Shown: positions 1 to 8,354, counted from the stretch's first letter. The stretch: 64,000 nucleotides of DNA from Leptolyngbya sp. BL0902 (GCF_016403105.1 NZ_CP046155.1:1550001-1614000); one strand, 5' to 3'. Notes: generated by a model from the sequence alone, not told the origin. Made by a program: numbers and translations.

Positions 1-241
1 AGGCGGGAATGCGCGATTGGGGCGGCAGGTAGGAGCGAATAATTTGATCCATCAGCAGGGCATCGGCCTCTTGCTGGGTGATGCGGTCGCCTAACTTAAA
101 GGGGCGGCCCTGGCGGTCTCGGGTAGAACCCCAGCCAATGGTGATAGGCTCGCCCCCGGTTTTAGGGTCAGGATAGGCTTCGAGGCGAGATCCCTCAAAG
201 ATTTTGATTAAATCGACCCCCGGCATCGGTATCCCAACCAT
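1..241 (-). CDS. GH24 lysozyme/endolysin-like protein, 3' part missing
   Basis: The N-terminal 80 residues of a reverse-strand gene run off the left edge of the window. Reading from ATG at 241, it shows LIKIFEGSRLEAYPD followed by PITIGWGST. This is the catalytic-Glu and beta-hairpin signature of glycoside hydrolase family 24 (T4-lysozyme/endolysin type), which cleaves the glycan strand of peptidoglycan. ITQQEADALL matches the next helix of the family. An in-frame TAA at 266-268 lies upstream, so translation starts at 241 or at the ATG at 226. No signal peptide is seen in this part. Cyanobacteria carry chromosomal GH24 genes, and no other phage gene is visible, so a prophage origin is not implied. 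The family call is firm; the role (autolysin or lysis protein) is open because the C-terminus is outside the window. Confidence 0.8.
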   Translation of the reverse strand, partial: MVGIPMPGVDLIKIFEGSRLEAYPDPKTGGEPITIGWGSTRDRQGRPFKLGDRITQQEADALLMDQIIRSYLPPQSRIPA

Positions 242-637
242 GGCCCCATATCCCCAGCAACCCGTTTACCCTCGCCAGTGTAGCCTGCTTCCCCCAGGCT
301 GAATCATCGCCGTGATATCCTCCCAGCACCAGTGGACGCAATTCTCAACGCTCCCAGCGATAACACTCCCTGAGAACCTTATGTTTTGGTTTTATGAACT
401 TTTCGCAACCGTTGAATTGCGGATTTGAGTAGCCCCTATAGTGAAAGTAGAGTACCTCGCTACCTCCGCACCCTGGCTGGAATCAATCCTGATATTTCGC
501 ATCCAGGCACGGCCAGAGCAGCATCTTCAGGCGCAGCATCTACTGAGGGACGTCATCGCTATCCTACGGTACCCCTAAGCAGGCTTTGAGGCCCCAGGGC
601 GGGGGGATGGCGACCATAGCTTTATTATTACTGTTCC
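242..637. other. Intergenic region, 396 bp
   Basis: This separates the divergent lysozyme-like gene and the pentapeptide-repeat gene. I see no convincing ORF, RNA or repeat. TTGAAT at 412-417 and TATAGT at 437-442 resemble a sigma-70 promoter for the rightward gene, but the 19-bp spacer is long and the match is weak. Confidence 0.4.
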
Positions 638-1204
638 ATGCCTATGTTGCGGTTCCATCGATTGTCCTTAACCGATCTCACCCAGCGCTACAACCAGGGC
701 CAAATCCGATTTGAGCGTCAGGATCTGACCCATCTGTCCCTAAAGGATGTCCGGTTTCCCTTCCTGGAACTGGTGGAATGCAATCTGCAAGGGGTCAATC
801 TGTCGCGGGCTTTTCTGCCGGGGGCAGTATTTGACCAAACTAGGCTGCATCGGGCCAATTTAAACCGGATCAACCTGATTGGGGCCGACCTCGTCCGGGT
901 AGACTGCTCGGCAGCTAGCCTGCACCACGCCATGCTGTCGGGGGCCTGCCTCACCGGGGCCAATTTTAGCGAGGCTAACCTGATGGAAGCCTCCCTCAGC
1001 GGCTGCGATTTACGCGGAGCCAACCTCAAACGGGCCAACCTGCGCGGAGCCACCCTTTGCCATGCCAATTTGCAGGGGGCCGATCTGCGGCGGGCCGACC
1101 TAACGGGCACCGACCTCACTGGAGCCAACCTCCTAGGCACCCTGATGCCCGATTCGACCTACATCGACTACCGCCAGGAACTCCTGGTGGCGGGTTCTGA
1201 CTAG
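638..1204 (+). CDS. Pentapeptide-repeat protein
   Basis: This 188-residue protein is built largely of consecutive A(D/N)LxX five-residue repeats, for example LSGANLMEA-like and LRGANLKRANLRGA runs from about residue 45 to 170. They fold as a right-handed quadrilateral beta-helix. Cyanobacterial genomes encode many such proteins. Most have no known biochemical role; a few mimic DNA to inhibit gyrase or act in membranes. No signal peptide or added domain is visible, so it is probably cytosolic. The start at 638 has no clear Shine-Dalgarno sequence, and an ATG two codons later is possible. It converges on the L,D-transpeptidase gene with a 3-bp gap. Family certain, function unknown. Confidence 0.85.
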   Translation: MPMLRFHRLSLTDLTQRYNQGQIRFERQDLTHLSLKDVRFPFLELVECNLQGVNLSRAFLPGAVFDQTRLHRANLNRINLIGADLVRVDCSAASLHHAMLSGACLTGANFSEANLMEASLSGCDLRGANLKRANLRGATLCHANLQGADLRRADLTGTDLTGANLLGTLMPDSTYIDYRQELLVAGSD

Positions 1205-1207
1205 GGG

Positions 1208-1843
1208 TTAGGGCTCTACAAGGACGGGCGTACCCACCTGCACACGGTCGAAAAATTCGGCAATATCGGCATTACGCATCCGCACACAGCCGTGGGACAC
1301 CGCCTGCCCGATCAGATCCTCCTGGGGCGTACCGTGGAAGCCAATGACGTTGTTGCCATCGCTCCAAAAGCCTACCCAGTGGCGACCGAGGGGGTTCTCT
1401 GGGCCGGGGGGCACCAGTTCCCCCGTAAAGGGGTGCCGCCAGGTGGGATCCGCCTGTTTTCGCTGCACCACAAACTGCCCGGTGGGGGTGGCCCAGCCCT
1501 GCCGACCCACCGCCACCGGATAGCTGGCCCAGGCCCAGTCTCCGTCGTATAGATATACCCGCCGCTCTGAGATCCGCAGCACCACATGGGTGGCCTGGAT
1601 CGGCGCGATCCTCGGCGGTAGATGATCCGCCGCTTCCCCCAGGGGCAGCAGGGGCCAGGGATCGATGTCTACGGCTGTCACTGCCTGCGCGTCTGGGGCT
1701 AGGGGCAGGGGGCGGTTGGGAGAATACCCCCAACTCGGCCCGCTGATCATCATTCCTGTGCTCCAGAGGGCTAGACCACCACCCCAAGCCAGTCCCATCC
1801 GCCTAGCCCATCCTCTGGGTGTCCTCCGGGTGTTTTTCACCAT
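1208..1843 (-). CDS. L,D-transpeptidase (YkuD/ErfK family)
   Basis: The C-terminal half is a YkuD domain. It has HGTPQEDLIG and then the catalytic SHGCVRM motif, whose Cys is the nucleophile. Such enzymes form 3-3 peptidoglycan crosslinks or attach proteins to the cell wall. An Arg-rich N-terminus followed by a hydrophobic stretch (GLAWGGGLALWSTGMMISG) is a signal peptide or anchor, placing the enzyme in the periplasm. A longer reading frame opens at 1927, but the ATG at 1843 is preceded by AAAGGAAC on the coding strand, a good ribosome binding site. This start also removes the overlap with the upstream gene. The result is 211 residues, a normal size for a single-domain enzyme of the family. 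Confidence 0.88.
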   Translation of the reverse strand: MVKNTRRTPRGWARRMGLAWGGGLALWSTGMMISGPSWGYSPNRPLPLAPDAQAVTAVDIDPWPLLPLGEAADHLPPRIAPIQATHVVLRISERRVYLYDGDWAWASYPVAVGRQGWATPTGQFVVQRKQADPTWRHPFTGELVPPGPENPLGRHWVGFWSDGNNVIGFHGTPQEDLIGQAVSHGCVRMRNADIAEFFDRVQVGTPVLVEP

Positions 1844-1901
1844 GTTCCTTTCCCGTGGGTTTGCGATTTCGGCCCCTGCGGTCTTGATCTTAGACCACAG
1901 A

Positions 1902-3155
1902 CTAAAACTGGTAGCCCACCTCTGCAAAATTGGCGATTAGGGCAAGATTGGCGTGCTCTAAGCTGGTGACAAGCCAGGGCACCTCTCCGCACAACCGCCG
2001 TTCATGCAGGTTAAACAGGATGGAAAAGCGCCGCTCTAGCCAGGGCTTAGCCTTAGAGCAGAATAGAACAATTCGCAGCAGCAGCCCCATAGTGAGGGGA
2101 TAGCCGATGTCTTCGATCAGGTGGCAATAGCGCCGGAACACGGGCCGCCGAGGATTGTCAACCACCAGAAAGTTGAGCACTTGGCGGCAGGTTTCGACCA
2201 AAATGAAGTCGTTCAGGGGCTGGTTGTCAAACTGGGGCAGAATGTCTTGCAGGTGTTGGCGCAGGGTGCGGGTAAAGTGGTTGTGGCCATACTTGGGCTC
2301 AACGGCGGCGATTGGCCCCATCAGGTAATCCACAAACTCATCCTTGAAACGGTCGAAGGATCGGGCGGTTTTGCTGTAGGTGGAAAACCAGCGGGCCAAG
2401 TCCTTCTGACTGCGGTGGCCGTCTACCTTGCCCGTGTAGTGGCCCATGGCCTGCTGAAAGTCGGCGGGGGCGAGGAGGGTAGGATTGGGGAGGGACAAAC
2501 TCTCTTGGCGGGTTTGGAGGCCACCGTGGTAGCGGGCAAGGCGAATGGCCAAGGTGGTTTCGGCTTTGCGCCGCAGATGACCCACATTTTGCGCCTGCTC
2601 TTGGTCGCTGTCCTTGGTCAGCAGGCTGCCATCGTACAAAAAGGGATAGTGGGAGAGACGGTTGCCTAGGGGTTGCTCCTCCAGCCGCGCCTCTGCCTCT
2701 GCCCTAGAGTCGCTCAAAATGCAGCGCAACCGTTCTAGGGCAGCATACTGATCGCTGGTGACAAAGCCGTTGACCAAGGCCCGAACTCGCCGCACCGCCG
2801 GGTCGGTGGCAGGGGGAAACTGGCCATCAAACAACCCAATCAGTTCAGGAATGGCCCACTGCTCGCGGGGCTGACTGTACCAAAAGTTAATCAAGGTATA
2901 GCAACAGCGATTGAGGACGTACTTAAATTCCCGCTCGGCGTTGGGATCCTTTGCAAGGCTAAACAGGGCTTTGGCCACCGTTGTGTCGGGGTAGCTGTCG
3001 CCCTGCAACAACAAATGGCGAAACCGCGCCAGCAACTCACGGGAGGATTCCTGCTGTCGCCAGTGCTGAAGATGCTGATAAATGACCTCCTCTAGCTTGG
3101 CCGGGGGGCGGTTGGAGTAATCAGACCAAGAATCAAGGGAATCCCAGGGGCTCAT
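1902..3155 (-). CDS. Conserved-looking protein of unknown function, 417 aa
   Basis: I do not recognise this protein. It is soluble, mostly helical by composition, and has no signal peptide or membrane segment. Notable stretches are the N-terminal YSNRPPAKLEEVIYQHL, a middle segment with many charged residues (YHGGLQTRQESLSLP) and a C-terminus rich in Leu and aromatic residues (LLLRIVLFCSKAKPWLERR). No nucleotide-binding or catalytic motif stands out. The frame could begin at a TTG at 3197, but the first ATG, at 3155, gives a more natural MSPWDSLDSW start. It lies 58 bp upstream of the L,D-transpeptidase on the same strand and could be co-transcribed with it. It is long and uninterrupted, so a real gene, but its job cannot be inferred. 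Confidence 0.7.
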   Translation of the reverse strand: MSPWDSLDSWSDYSNRPPAKLEEVIYQHLQHWRQQESSRELLARFRHLLLQGDSYPDTTVAKALFSLAKDPNAEREFKYVLNRCCYTLINFWYSQPREQWAIPELIGLFDGQFPPATDPAVRRVRALVNGFVTSDQYAALERLRCILSDSRAEAEARLEEQPLGNRLSHYPFLYDGSLLTKDSDQEQAQNVGHLRRKAETTLAIRLARYHGGLQTRQESLSLPNPTLLAPADFQQAMGHYTGKVDGHRSQKDLARWFSTYSKTARSFDRFKDEFVDYLMGPIAAVEPKYGHNHFTRTLRQHLQDILPQFDNQPLNDFILVETCRQVLNFLVVDNPRRPVFRRYCHLIEDIGYPLTMGLLLRIVLFCSKAKPWLERRFSILFNLHERRLCGEVPWLVTSLEHANLALIANFAEVGYQF

Positions 3156-3633
3156 GGCAAAGATCGCAGAATGGGCGAAATCAGACGTGACGGCCAATCG
3201 GAGGTAGCGACGTCACTGCAAGGACGTGACAGTGCCGAGCCATCGCTCGCCCTATGGAGGCAGGCTAGCGAGAATTCAGGAAACGTTACTAGTGTTTTTA
3301 CCATTAATTCGTAGTTTTTTCATGTATTTGTCTAGTGTTTCCACTAGGTCTAGACATTAACTTCATAGAATTATCGGGATTTACCCCGAATTAAGGGTGG
3401 CCCAAGGGTAGGGCGGCTTTGCCATCGGATCCTCCGTTCCTAGCGCGTTGAGGCCTTGATCGGCTGAGTTTAGGGCCGCTCCCAGGCTGTACTACACTGG
3501 CCATAGAGATGGCCTGCATCGCGGCAGGTGGGAGAGGGGAGGTTGAAACTGTCCTAGAGCCGTCCCCAAGTCCCTCTGGAGCCGCATTGAAGCCCTCCTA
3601 AAGCTGTGTTGAAACGTATGGAGTAGGTACACC
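3156..3633. other. Divergent intergenic region with a direct repeat and hairpin
   Basis: This 478-bp region lies between the unknown protein (left) and the flavin reductase-tilS unit (right). It contains the 9-mer CTAGTGTTT twice (3289-3297 and 3332-3340). The second copy begins a 6-bp inverted repeat CTAGTG-TTTC-CACTAG (3332-3347). The arrangement suits a regulator site but could be chance. No ORF is supported. Confidence 0.35.
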
Positions 3634-4116
3634 GTGCTAGATGAACAGGCTAAAAAGACGCTGCTGCGGAAAATTCCCCACGGGCTCTACATTTGTGGGG
3701 TCAAAGATGGCGACGAGGTGAACGGCTTTACCGCCAGTTGGGTGATGCAAGCCTCCTTTACCCCGCCCCTGGTGGTGAACTGCGTCAAAAACGACTCCAC
3801 CTCCCACGCCATGGTGAAGGCTAGCGGGGTGTTTGCCCTCAGCGTTTTGGAGGCTGGCCAAAAGGACTTGGCCCAAAACTTCTTCAAGCCCCTGCGCCGG
3901 GTGGGCAACAAGTTTGAAGACATTGAGTTCTACCCCGGCCCCGAAACCGGGTGCCCCATCATCCAAGACACCCTCGGCTATGTGGAATGCCGGGTGGTGG
4001 GCAGCGTCGAGCATGGCGACCACACCGTTTTTGTGGGCGAAGTGGTGGGGGCAGGGCTGCACCGCGATGGTGAACCGCTGCTGCTGGAAAGCACCGGATG
4101 GAACTACGGCGGCTAG
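3634..4116 (+). CDS. Flavin reductase-like domain protein (FMN-binding)
   Basis: This 160-residue protein matches the flavin reductase-like split-barrel family. The conserved core is visible as IPHGLYICGVKDG, NGFTASWVMQASFTPP and FALSVL, then a C-terminal VGEVVGAG strand. Members bind FMN and reduce it with NAD(P)H, or act as electron-transfer modules; cyanobacterial flavodiiron proteins carry the same domain fused at the C-terminus, while here it stands alone. Translation begins at GTG 3634, with GGAG about 10 bases upstream. The next gene, tilS, starts 25 bp downstream on the same strand, so the two are likely co-transcribed, although their functions are not obviously linked. The physiological partner is unknown. 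Confidence 0.82.
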   Translation: MLDEQAKKTLLRKIPHGLYICGVKDGDEVNGFTASWVMQASFTPPLVVNCVKNDSTSHAMVKASGVFALSVLEAGQKDLAQNFFKPLRRVGNKFEDIEFYPGPETGCPIIQDTLGYVECRVVGSVEHGDHTVFVGEVVGAGLHRDGEPLLLESTGWNYGG

Positions 4117-4141
4117 GCGCGAGTTCGGGGGAATGCCCGTT

Positions 4142-5377
4142 ATGGAACGCCCGCCCTGGAGCGATCTCCACGCCCGCCTGCACCGAGAACTGCGGCAGCG
4201 GGCGCTGTTGCCCCAGGGCGCTGGGGTGGTGGTGGCCGTGTCGGGGGGGCAAGACTCCATCGCGCTGCTGCGGCTGCTCCTAGACTTACAGCCCAAGTGG
4301 CAGTGGCGGCTGTGGGCCATGCACGGCAACCACGGCTGGCGACCCGACGCCGCTGAGAATGCCGCCTTTGTGGCCGACCTGTGCCAAGCCTGGGGCGTTC
4401 CGTGCCAGGTGGTGCAGGCCGATCCACCCCCCACCAGCGAAGCCGAGGCCCGTGCTTGGCGCTACAACCGTCTGGGGGCCATGGCCCAATCCCTGGGGGC
4501 CACCCACATCGCCACGGGCCACACCGCCACCGACCGGGCCGAAACCCTGCTCTACAACCTCCTGCGCGGCAGCGGCACCGACGGTTTGCAAGCCCTCGCC
4601 TGGAAGCGTCCCTTGGGGGATAGTCCTGCCGATGCGAAGCTCACCGTGGTGCGTCCGTTGCTGGCCTTCAGTCGCCAAACCACGGGAACCTTCTGCCGTC
4701 GGAGGGGGCTACCGCTTTGGGTAGACAGCACCAATGCCGACCTCTCCTATACCCGCAATCGGCTGCGGCTGGAGGTGTTTCCCTACCTAAAAGCCCACAT
4801 TCACCCCAGGGTGGAGCACACCCTGGCCCAAACCGCCGAAATCCTCACGGCGGAGGTGGCGCTGTTAGATCAGATGACCGACGACCTCTATCGGGCGGTG
4901 GTGAAACCCTGGGCGGCGCAACCGTCGGATAAACCGTCACTGGACGCGCAGGTACCGAATCCGTCGAATACGCAGCCGTCGGATAAACTGTTGCTGGATG
5001 CGCAGTTACCGAATCCGTCGAATACACAGCCGCCACTGGATGCGGATTCCTTGGATCTGACGGATCCGGATCCGCAGCTATCGGCCCTGCCCCTGCCGTT
5101 GCTAGGCGTGGTGCCTCCAGAGACCTATGCTTGGCGGATTCAGCGTTCTCCCCTGCGGGATGCACCCCTCGCCCTTCAGCGGCGGGTGTTGCGACGCGCC
5201 CTTCAGCACACCCTGACGGCCCCAATCACCTTTGATCAGGTGGAGAAATTAGTGACCCTGGTGACGGCCCCAAACCGCTCTCAAACCGACCCTTTTCCGG
5301 GTGGGTGGGTGGCTAGGGTGGAGGGGGATTATATCCAGATCCAGCGGGCCGATGGAATCATCACAATCCTCACATAA
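4142..5377 (+). CDS. tilS: tRNA(Ile)-lysidine synthetase
   Basis: TilS converts C34 of the CAU-anticodon tRNA-Ile to lysidine with ATP, which lets that tRNA read AUA. The PP-loop signature SGGQDS sits near residue 40, followed by conserved HGNHGWRPDA, ATGHTATDRAET and YTRNRLRLEVFPYL blocks. The frame is open from 3833, but that part is the shadow of the upstream gene. ATG 4142 has GGGGGA about nine bases upstream, and ATG 4133 is too close to it. At about 411 residues the protein is long for a cyanobacterial TilS. The excess is a Pro/Ser/Asp-rich linker made of tandem 18-residue repeats between the catalytic core and the C-terminal helical part. The linker should be flexible and is unlikely to be catalytic. 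Confidence 0.9.
   Translation: MERPPWSDLHARLHRELRQRALLPQGAGVVVAVSGGQDSIALLRLLLDLQPKWQWRLWAMHGNHGWRPDAAENAAFVADLCQAWGVPCQVVQADPPPTSEAEARAWRYNRLGAMAQSLGATHIATGHTATDRAETLLYNLLRGSGTDGLQALAWKRPLGDSPADAKLTVVRPLLAFSRQTTGTFCRRRGLPLWVDSTNADLSYTRNRLRLEVFPYLKAHIHPRVEHTLAQTAEILTAEVALLDQMTDDLYRAVVKPWAAQPSDKPSLDAQVPNPSNTQPSDKLLLDAQLPNPSNTQPPLDADSLDLTDPDPQLSALPLPLLGVVPPETYAWRIQRSPLRDAPLALQRRVLRRALQHTLTAPITFDQVEKLVTLVTAPNRSQTDPFPGGWVARVEGDYIQIQRADGIITILT
4922..5044 (+). repeat. In-frame 54-bp tandem repeat inside tilS
   Basis: Two 54-bp units (4922-4975 and 4976-5029) are followed by a shortened third copy to about 5044. Each full unit encodes 18 residues, beginning QPSDK and ending NPSNT. Because the unit length is a multiple of three, copy-number change would keep the reading frame. 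Confidence 0.85.
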
Positions 5378-5430
5378 TCGCAACGAAAGCCACCCTGCCC
5401 AGACTAGGATGAACATGGAGGGGAACCACT

Positions 5431-5838
5431 ATGCGCCTATCAAATTACGAAGCTGACTTTTTTAATCGACTGAAAAATGTTCGCCTTTCAGCCCGAGATC
5501 ATTCCGAAATTCGGCTGCGGTCTCCAGGGCTGGCCGATGCCCTGGCGGAATATCAACAAAAGCATATTCCTGCTCGTCCGATGATCTCTGATCTTAAAAA
5601 TATCTTGCCGGAACTGCACCCCAATCAAATCCGGCAGCAGCAGCGGCTTGAGTCTCTACACCGCCTCGGTTATGCGATGGACTTGGAGGGACTAAAAATG
5701 AACAACCCCTGGGTCAGTCAGAATACACCAGCGATGCTGATCATTGAGCAAATGCGCCCCGACTGGGCCATTGTTCTACGAGATTTGGCCAAAAAGCGCC
5801 TTCATCGGGAGAGTCCGTCTCCCGATTCTCTAGCCTAG
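5431..5838 (+). CDS. Hypothetical protein, 135 aa
   Basis: I do not recognise this protein. It is soluble, charged and probably helical, with no signal peptide or membrane segment. A central QIRQQQRLESLHRLGYAMDLEG stretch looks like a helix pair, and the C-terminus is RRLH/SPSP-type low complexity. A strong Shine-Dalgarno (GGAGG, about 5417-5421) stands before ATG 5431, which supports expression. Base composition is slightly less GC-rich than the flanking tilS and comEC. The last codons lie in a 7-bp hairpin (5806-5824) without a T-tract. It is 53 bp downstream of tilS on the same strand and could be read from that transcript. Confidence 0.65.
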   Translation: MRLSNYEADFFNRLKNVRLSARDHSEIRLRSPGLADALAEYQQKHIPARPMISDLKNILPELHPNQIRQQQRLESLHRLGYAMDLEGLKMNNPWVSQNTPAMLIIEQMRPDWAIVLRDLAKKRLHRESPSPDSLA

Positions 5839-5870
5839 GATAGGGCGTTTTATATAGGGTGTCCCTTATT

Positions 5871-5912
5871 CGGATTTAGCACATCGGATTTAGTACATAG
5901 GACTTAGTACAA
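5871..5912. repeat. Three tandem 14-bp repeats
   Basis: CGGATTTAGCACAT, CGGATTTAGTACAT and AGGACTTAGTACAA follow one another without gaps in the 179-bp spacer between the 135-residue hypothetical gene and comEC. The third copy is the most degenerate. This resembles the short tandem repeats scattered between cyanobacterial genes, or an array of protein-binding sites. Confidence 0.75.
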
Positions 5913-6017
5913 CAGCCCATCCTAGGGCCGATCCTCCTCTCCGCCAAAAGACTGGCCCCCTGGTGACGCCTGCGTCGGAACGGGCTTTCTAAGCCTAGTT
6001 ATGGTGCAGGAAGACGA

Positions 6018-8354
6018 ATGGGCATGGTTGCAGGACGGCTGGGGTGCGGTGCGTACGTGGCTGGGTTGTTTGTGGTGAGTTTGTGGGTACGCCATGGTGG
6101 CCTCGGGTGTTGGGTAGGGGCGGGCCTAACGGGCTTGATTCTGCTGGGGCTGGGGGGGCTGGCGGCGTTGATTTTGCCCCGCCGTTGGCCGCTGGGGCCG
6201 AGGGCTGAGGTGTGGCTTGGGTTGGGCGGGCTAGGACTGGTGGCCGCCCTCAACTATGGCTGGCAATATCCTGCGCCATCCATCCTCGACATTAGCCGCG
6301 TGCTGCAACAGGAGGCCCCCACCGGAACCCAGCAGGAGGTGTGGGGACGGCTGCAAGAAATGCCTCGTGAGAGCCGCAGCGGCAAGGGACAGCTTTGGTT
6401 GCAGGTTCAGCAAACTAGGCGCTTAGACCAGGCAGGCCAGCCCCTAGGAGAACTCCTTCCTGTGGAGGGCAAGCTGTATGTGACGGTGCCCTGGGCGGCT
6501 ACGGCAGACCTTCACCCTGGCCAGCAGCTTCAAATTCGGGGCCAACTGTATGCGCCCTCGCAGGCCAAAAATCCTAACGCCTTTGACTTTCAGCAACATT
6601 TGGCTAGCCGAGGGGTGTATGCGGGACTGAATGGCCAGTCCGTCGTCATTCAGGGCGAGGGCGGCTGGGGGCTGTGGCGGCTGCGGCAGCGCATTGTGCA
6701 GGCTCAGGCCCAAGGGTTGGGGCCAGAGCAGGGGGCTCTGGTTAGCGCCATGGCGTTGGGCCGACGGGCGGTGCAGGTGCCCTATCCCATCCAAGATGCC
6801 TTCATCCAGGCGGGGTTGGCCCATACCCTGGCGGCCTCTGGGTTCCATGTGTCGCTGCTGTTGGGGCTGGTGATGGGGATTTTGCGATGGCCTGCCCTTC
6901 AGGGGCGGATCTCCCAGCCCGGTGTGGCCCAACTGGGGATTGGCACCGCTGTGCTGGCGGGCTATGTGCTGATGACGGGAGCCCAACCCAGCGTGATGCG
7001 GGCGGCATTGATGGGGATAGGGGTGCTGGTGGGGCTGGCCCTAGAACGCCGCACCCAACCCCTGGGCTGTTTGCTGGTGGCGGTGACACTGCTGCTGGTG
7101 TGGAATCCCACCTGGATTGACGACGTGGGGTTTCGCCTCAGCGTGATGGCCACCCTGGGACTGATGGTGAGTGTGCCGCCGCTGATGGATCACCTCCGCT
7201 GGTTGCCGCCCACCTTCGCCACGGTGCTGGCGGTGCCCCTCGCCGCCTACTTTTGGACGATTCCCCTCTCGCTCTACTACTTCAATACCCTCACCACCTA
7301 TAGCGTGCTGCTTAACATGGTGGCTACGCCCCTCGTGACGGTGATTAGCCTGGGGGGCATGGTGAGTGGGGTGGTGTCCCTGGTCATTCCTGCCCTGGGG
7401 GCGGCTTTGGCCGCGCTGCTGTGGTTGCCCACCACGGTCTTGATGGCCCTAGTGAACTGGCAGATCAGCCTGCCGGGAAGCACGTTGGCCATGGGCCACA
7501 TCGCCCTCTGGCAAATGCTGGGGTTGTACGGCCTCTATGGCCTGGGGGGATGGACAGCCCTGGGACGGCGGCGGCGCTGGCTAGTGGCGTTAGCGGTACT
7601 GCTGCTGGCTCTGGGGCCACTGTGGTATCGGGGGGCCACCCTCACCCAGGCCACGGTTTTGGCGGCGGGCAACGATGCCGTGATGGTGGTGCAAGATCGC
7701 CAGTCTACGCTGCTGATCAACAGTGGCACCCAATCGACCGCCTTCTACACCGTGGGGCCATTTCTGCGGCAGGCGGGCATCAATCGCCTCGCCCACGCCA
7801 TCGCCGGACAGAGCAGTGACGCCGAAAACTGGCAAACCCTAAGGGCCCAGGCTCCCATCCAGCACCTCTACCACACCCACCGCCTCAGCACCTTTTCCCA
7901 GGATTTACCCACCGCTACCAAACTGGGGCCACACCAGCCGCTGAGCCTGGGGCCACACCGCGTTGAATCCCTGACCGACGAGGCGACGGCTCTCAAGATG
8001 ACCCTGTTTGGCGCTGGGGTGCGCCCAAGGACGACCCAGCCAGAAACCTGGATTTTGCTGACTCACCTGAATCAATCCCTTCAGCGATCCTTGCTTCAGT
8101 CCACTACCCCCCTAGCCAGTGATGTGCTGTGGTGGGATGGTCAACCGCTTTTGCCGGAGTTAATTGCGGCCATTCATCCCCAGGTGGCCATTGCCTCCAG
8201 CCGCCGCCTAGAGGACACCGTTGAAGCGGCCCTTCAGGCGATGGGTGTTCAAGTGTGGTGTACGGAACGGGATGGGGCGGTTGTGTGGCAACCCCGGCGG
8301 GGCCACCAGGCTTACCTCGCCACTGCTGCTCCGGCCTCAACGGCGCTGGAATAG
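6018..8354 (+). CDS. comEC: ComEC/Rec2 family DNA-uptake channel protein
   Basis: ComEC forms the inner-membrane channel through which single-stranded DNA enters during natural transformation. The 778-residue length is typical. The N-terminus has membrane segments (about residues 10-80) and a soluble DUF4131-type OB region containing PGQQLQIRGQLYAP. The Competence domain follows, with AHTLAASGFHVSLLLG and many hydrophobic helices to about residue 540. The C-terminal third aligns by position with the metallo-beta-lactamase domain but lacks its ligands: LAAGNDA replaces the usual DVGQGD, INSG replaces IDTG, and AGQSSDAE stands where THxxxDH is expected. The domain is therefore probably not a metal-dependent nuclease here. 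AGGAAG upstream supports ATG 6018. It stands alone, with a ferredoxin gene following. Confidence 0.88.
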   Translation: MGMVAGRLGCGAYVAGLFVVSLWVRHGGLGCWVGAGLTGLILLGLGGLAALILPRRWPLGPRAEVWLGLGGLGLVAALNYGWQYPAPSILDISRVLQQEAPTGTQQEVWGRLQEMPRESRSGKGQLWLQVQQTRRLDQAGQPLGELLPVEGKLYVTVPWAATADLHPGQQLQIRGQLYAPSQAKNPNAFDFQQHLASRGVYAGLNGQSVVIQGEGGWGLWRLRQRIVQAQAQGLGPEQGALVSAMALGRRAVQVPYPIQDAFIQAGLAHTLAASGFHVSLLLGLVMGILRWPALQGRISQPGVAQLGIGTAVLAGYVLMTGAQPSVMRAALMGIGVLVGLALERRTQPLGCLLVAVTLLLVWNPTWIDDVGFRLSVMATLGLMVSVPPLMDHLRWLPPTFATVLAVPLAAYFWTIPLSLYYFNTLTTYSVLLNMVATPLVTVISLGGMVSGVVSLVIPALGAALAALLWLPTTVLMALVNWQISLPGSTLAMGHIALWQMLGLYGLYGLGGWTALGRRRRWLVALAVLLLALGPLWYRGATLTQATVLAAGNDAVMVVQDRQSTLLINSGTQSTAFYTVGPFLRQAGINRLAHAIAGQSSDAENWQTLRAQAPIQHLYHTHRLSTFSQDLPTATKLGPHQPLSLGPHRVESLTDEATALKMTLFGAGVRPRTTQPETWILLTHLNQSLQRSLLQSTTPLASDVLWWDGQPLLPELIAAIHPQVAIASSRRLEDTVEAALQAMGVQVWCTERDGAVVWQPRRGHQAYLATAAPASTALE

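Noticed and set aside
412-442. TTGAAT...TATAGT promoter-like pair upstream of the pentapeptide gene
   Set aside because: The 19-bp spacer and partial -35 match make it no better than chance; noted only in the intergenic entry.
718-1140. Long antisense frame of 140 codons inside the pentapeptide gene
   Set aside because: It is Arg/Ala/Pro-rich and mirrors the repeat periodicity of the pentapeptide codons on the other strand; it has no ribosome binding site.
3637-4434. Antisense frame of 265 codons across the flavin reductase and tilS start
   Set aside because: It overlaps two well-supported genes, and its composition (His/Ser/Pro/Cys-rich) is a typical shadow of GC-rich DNA.
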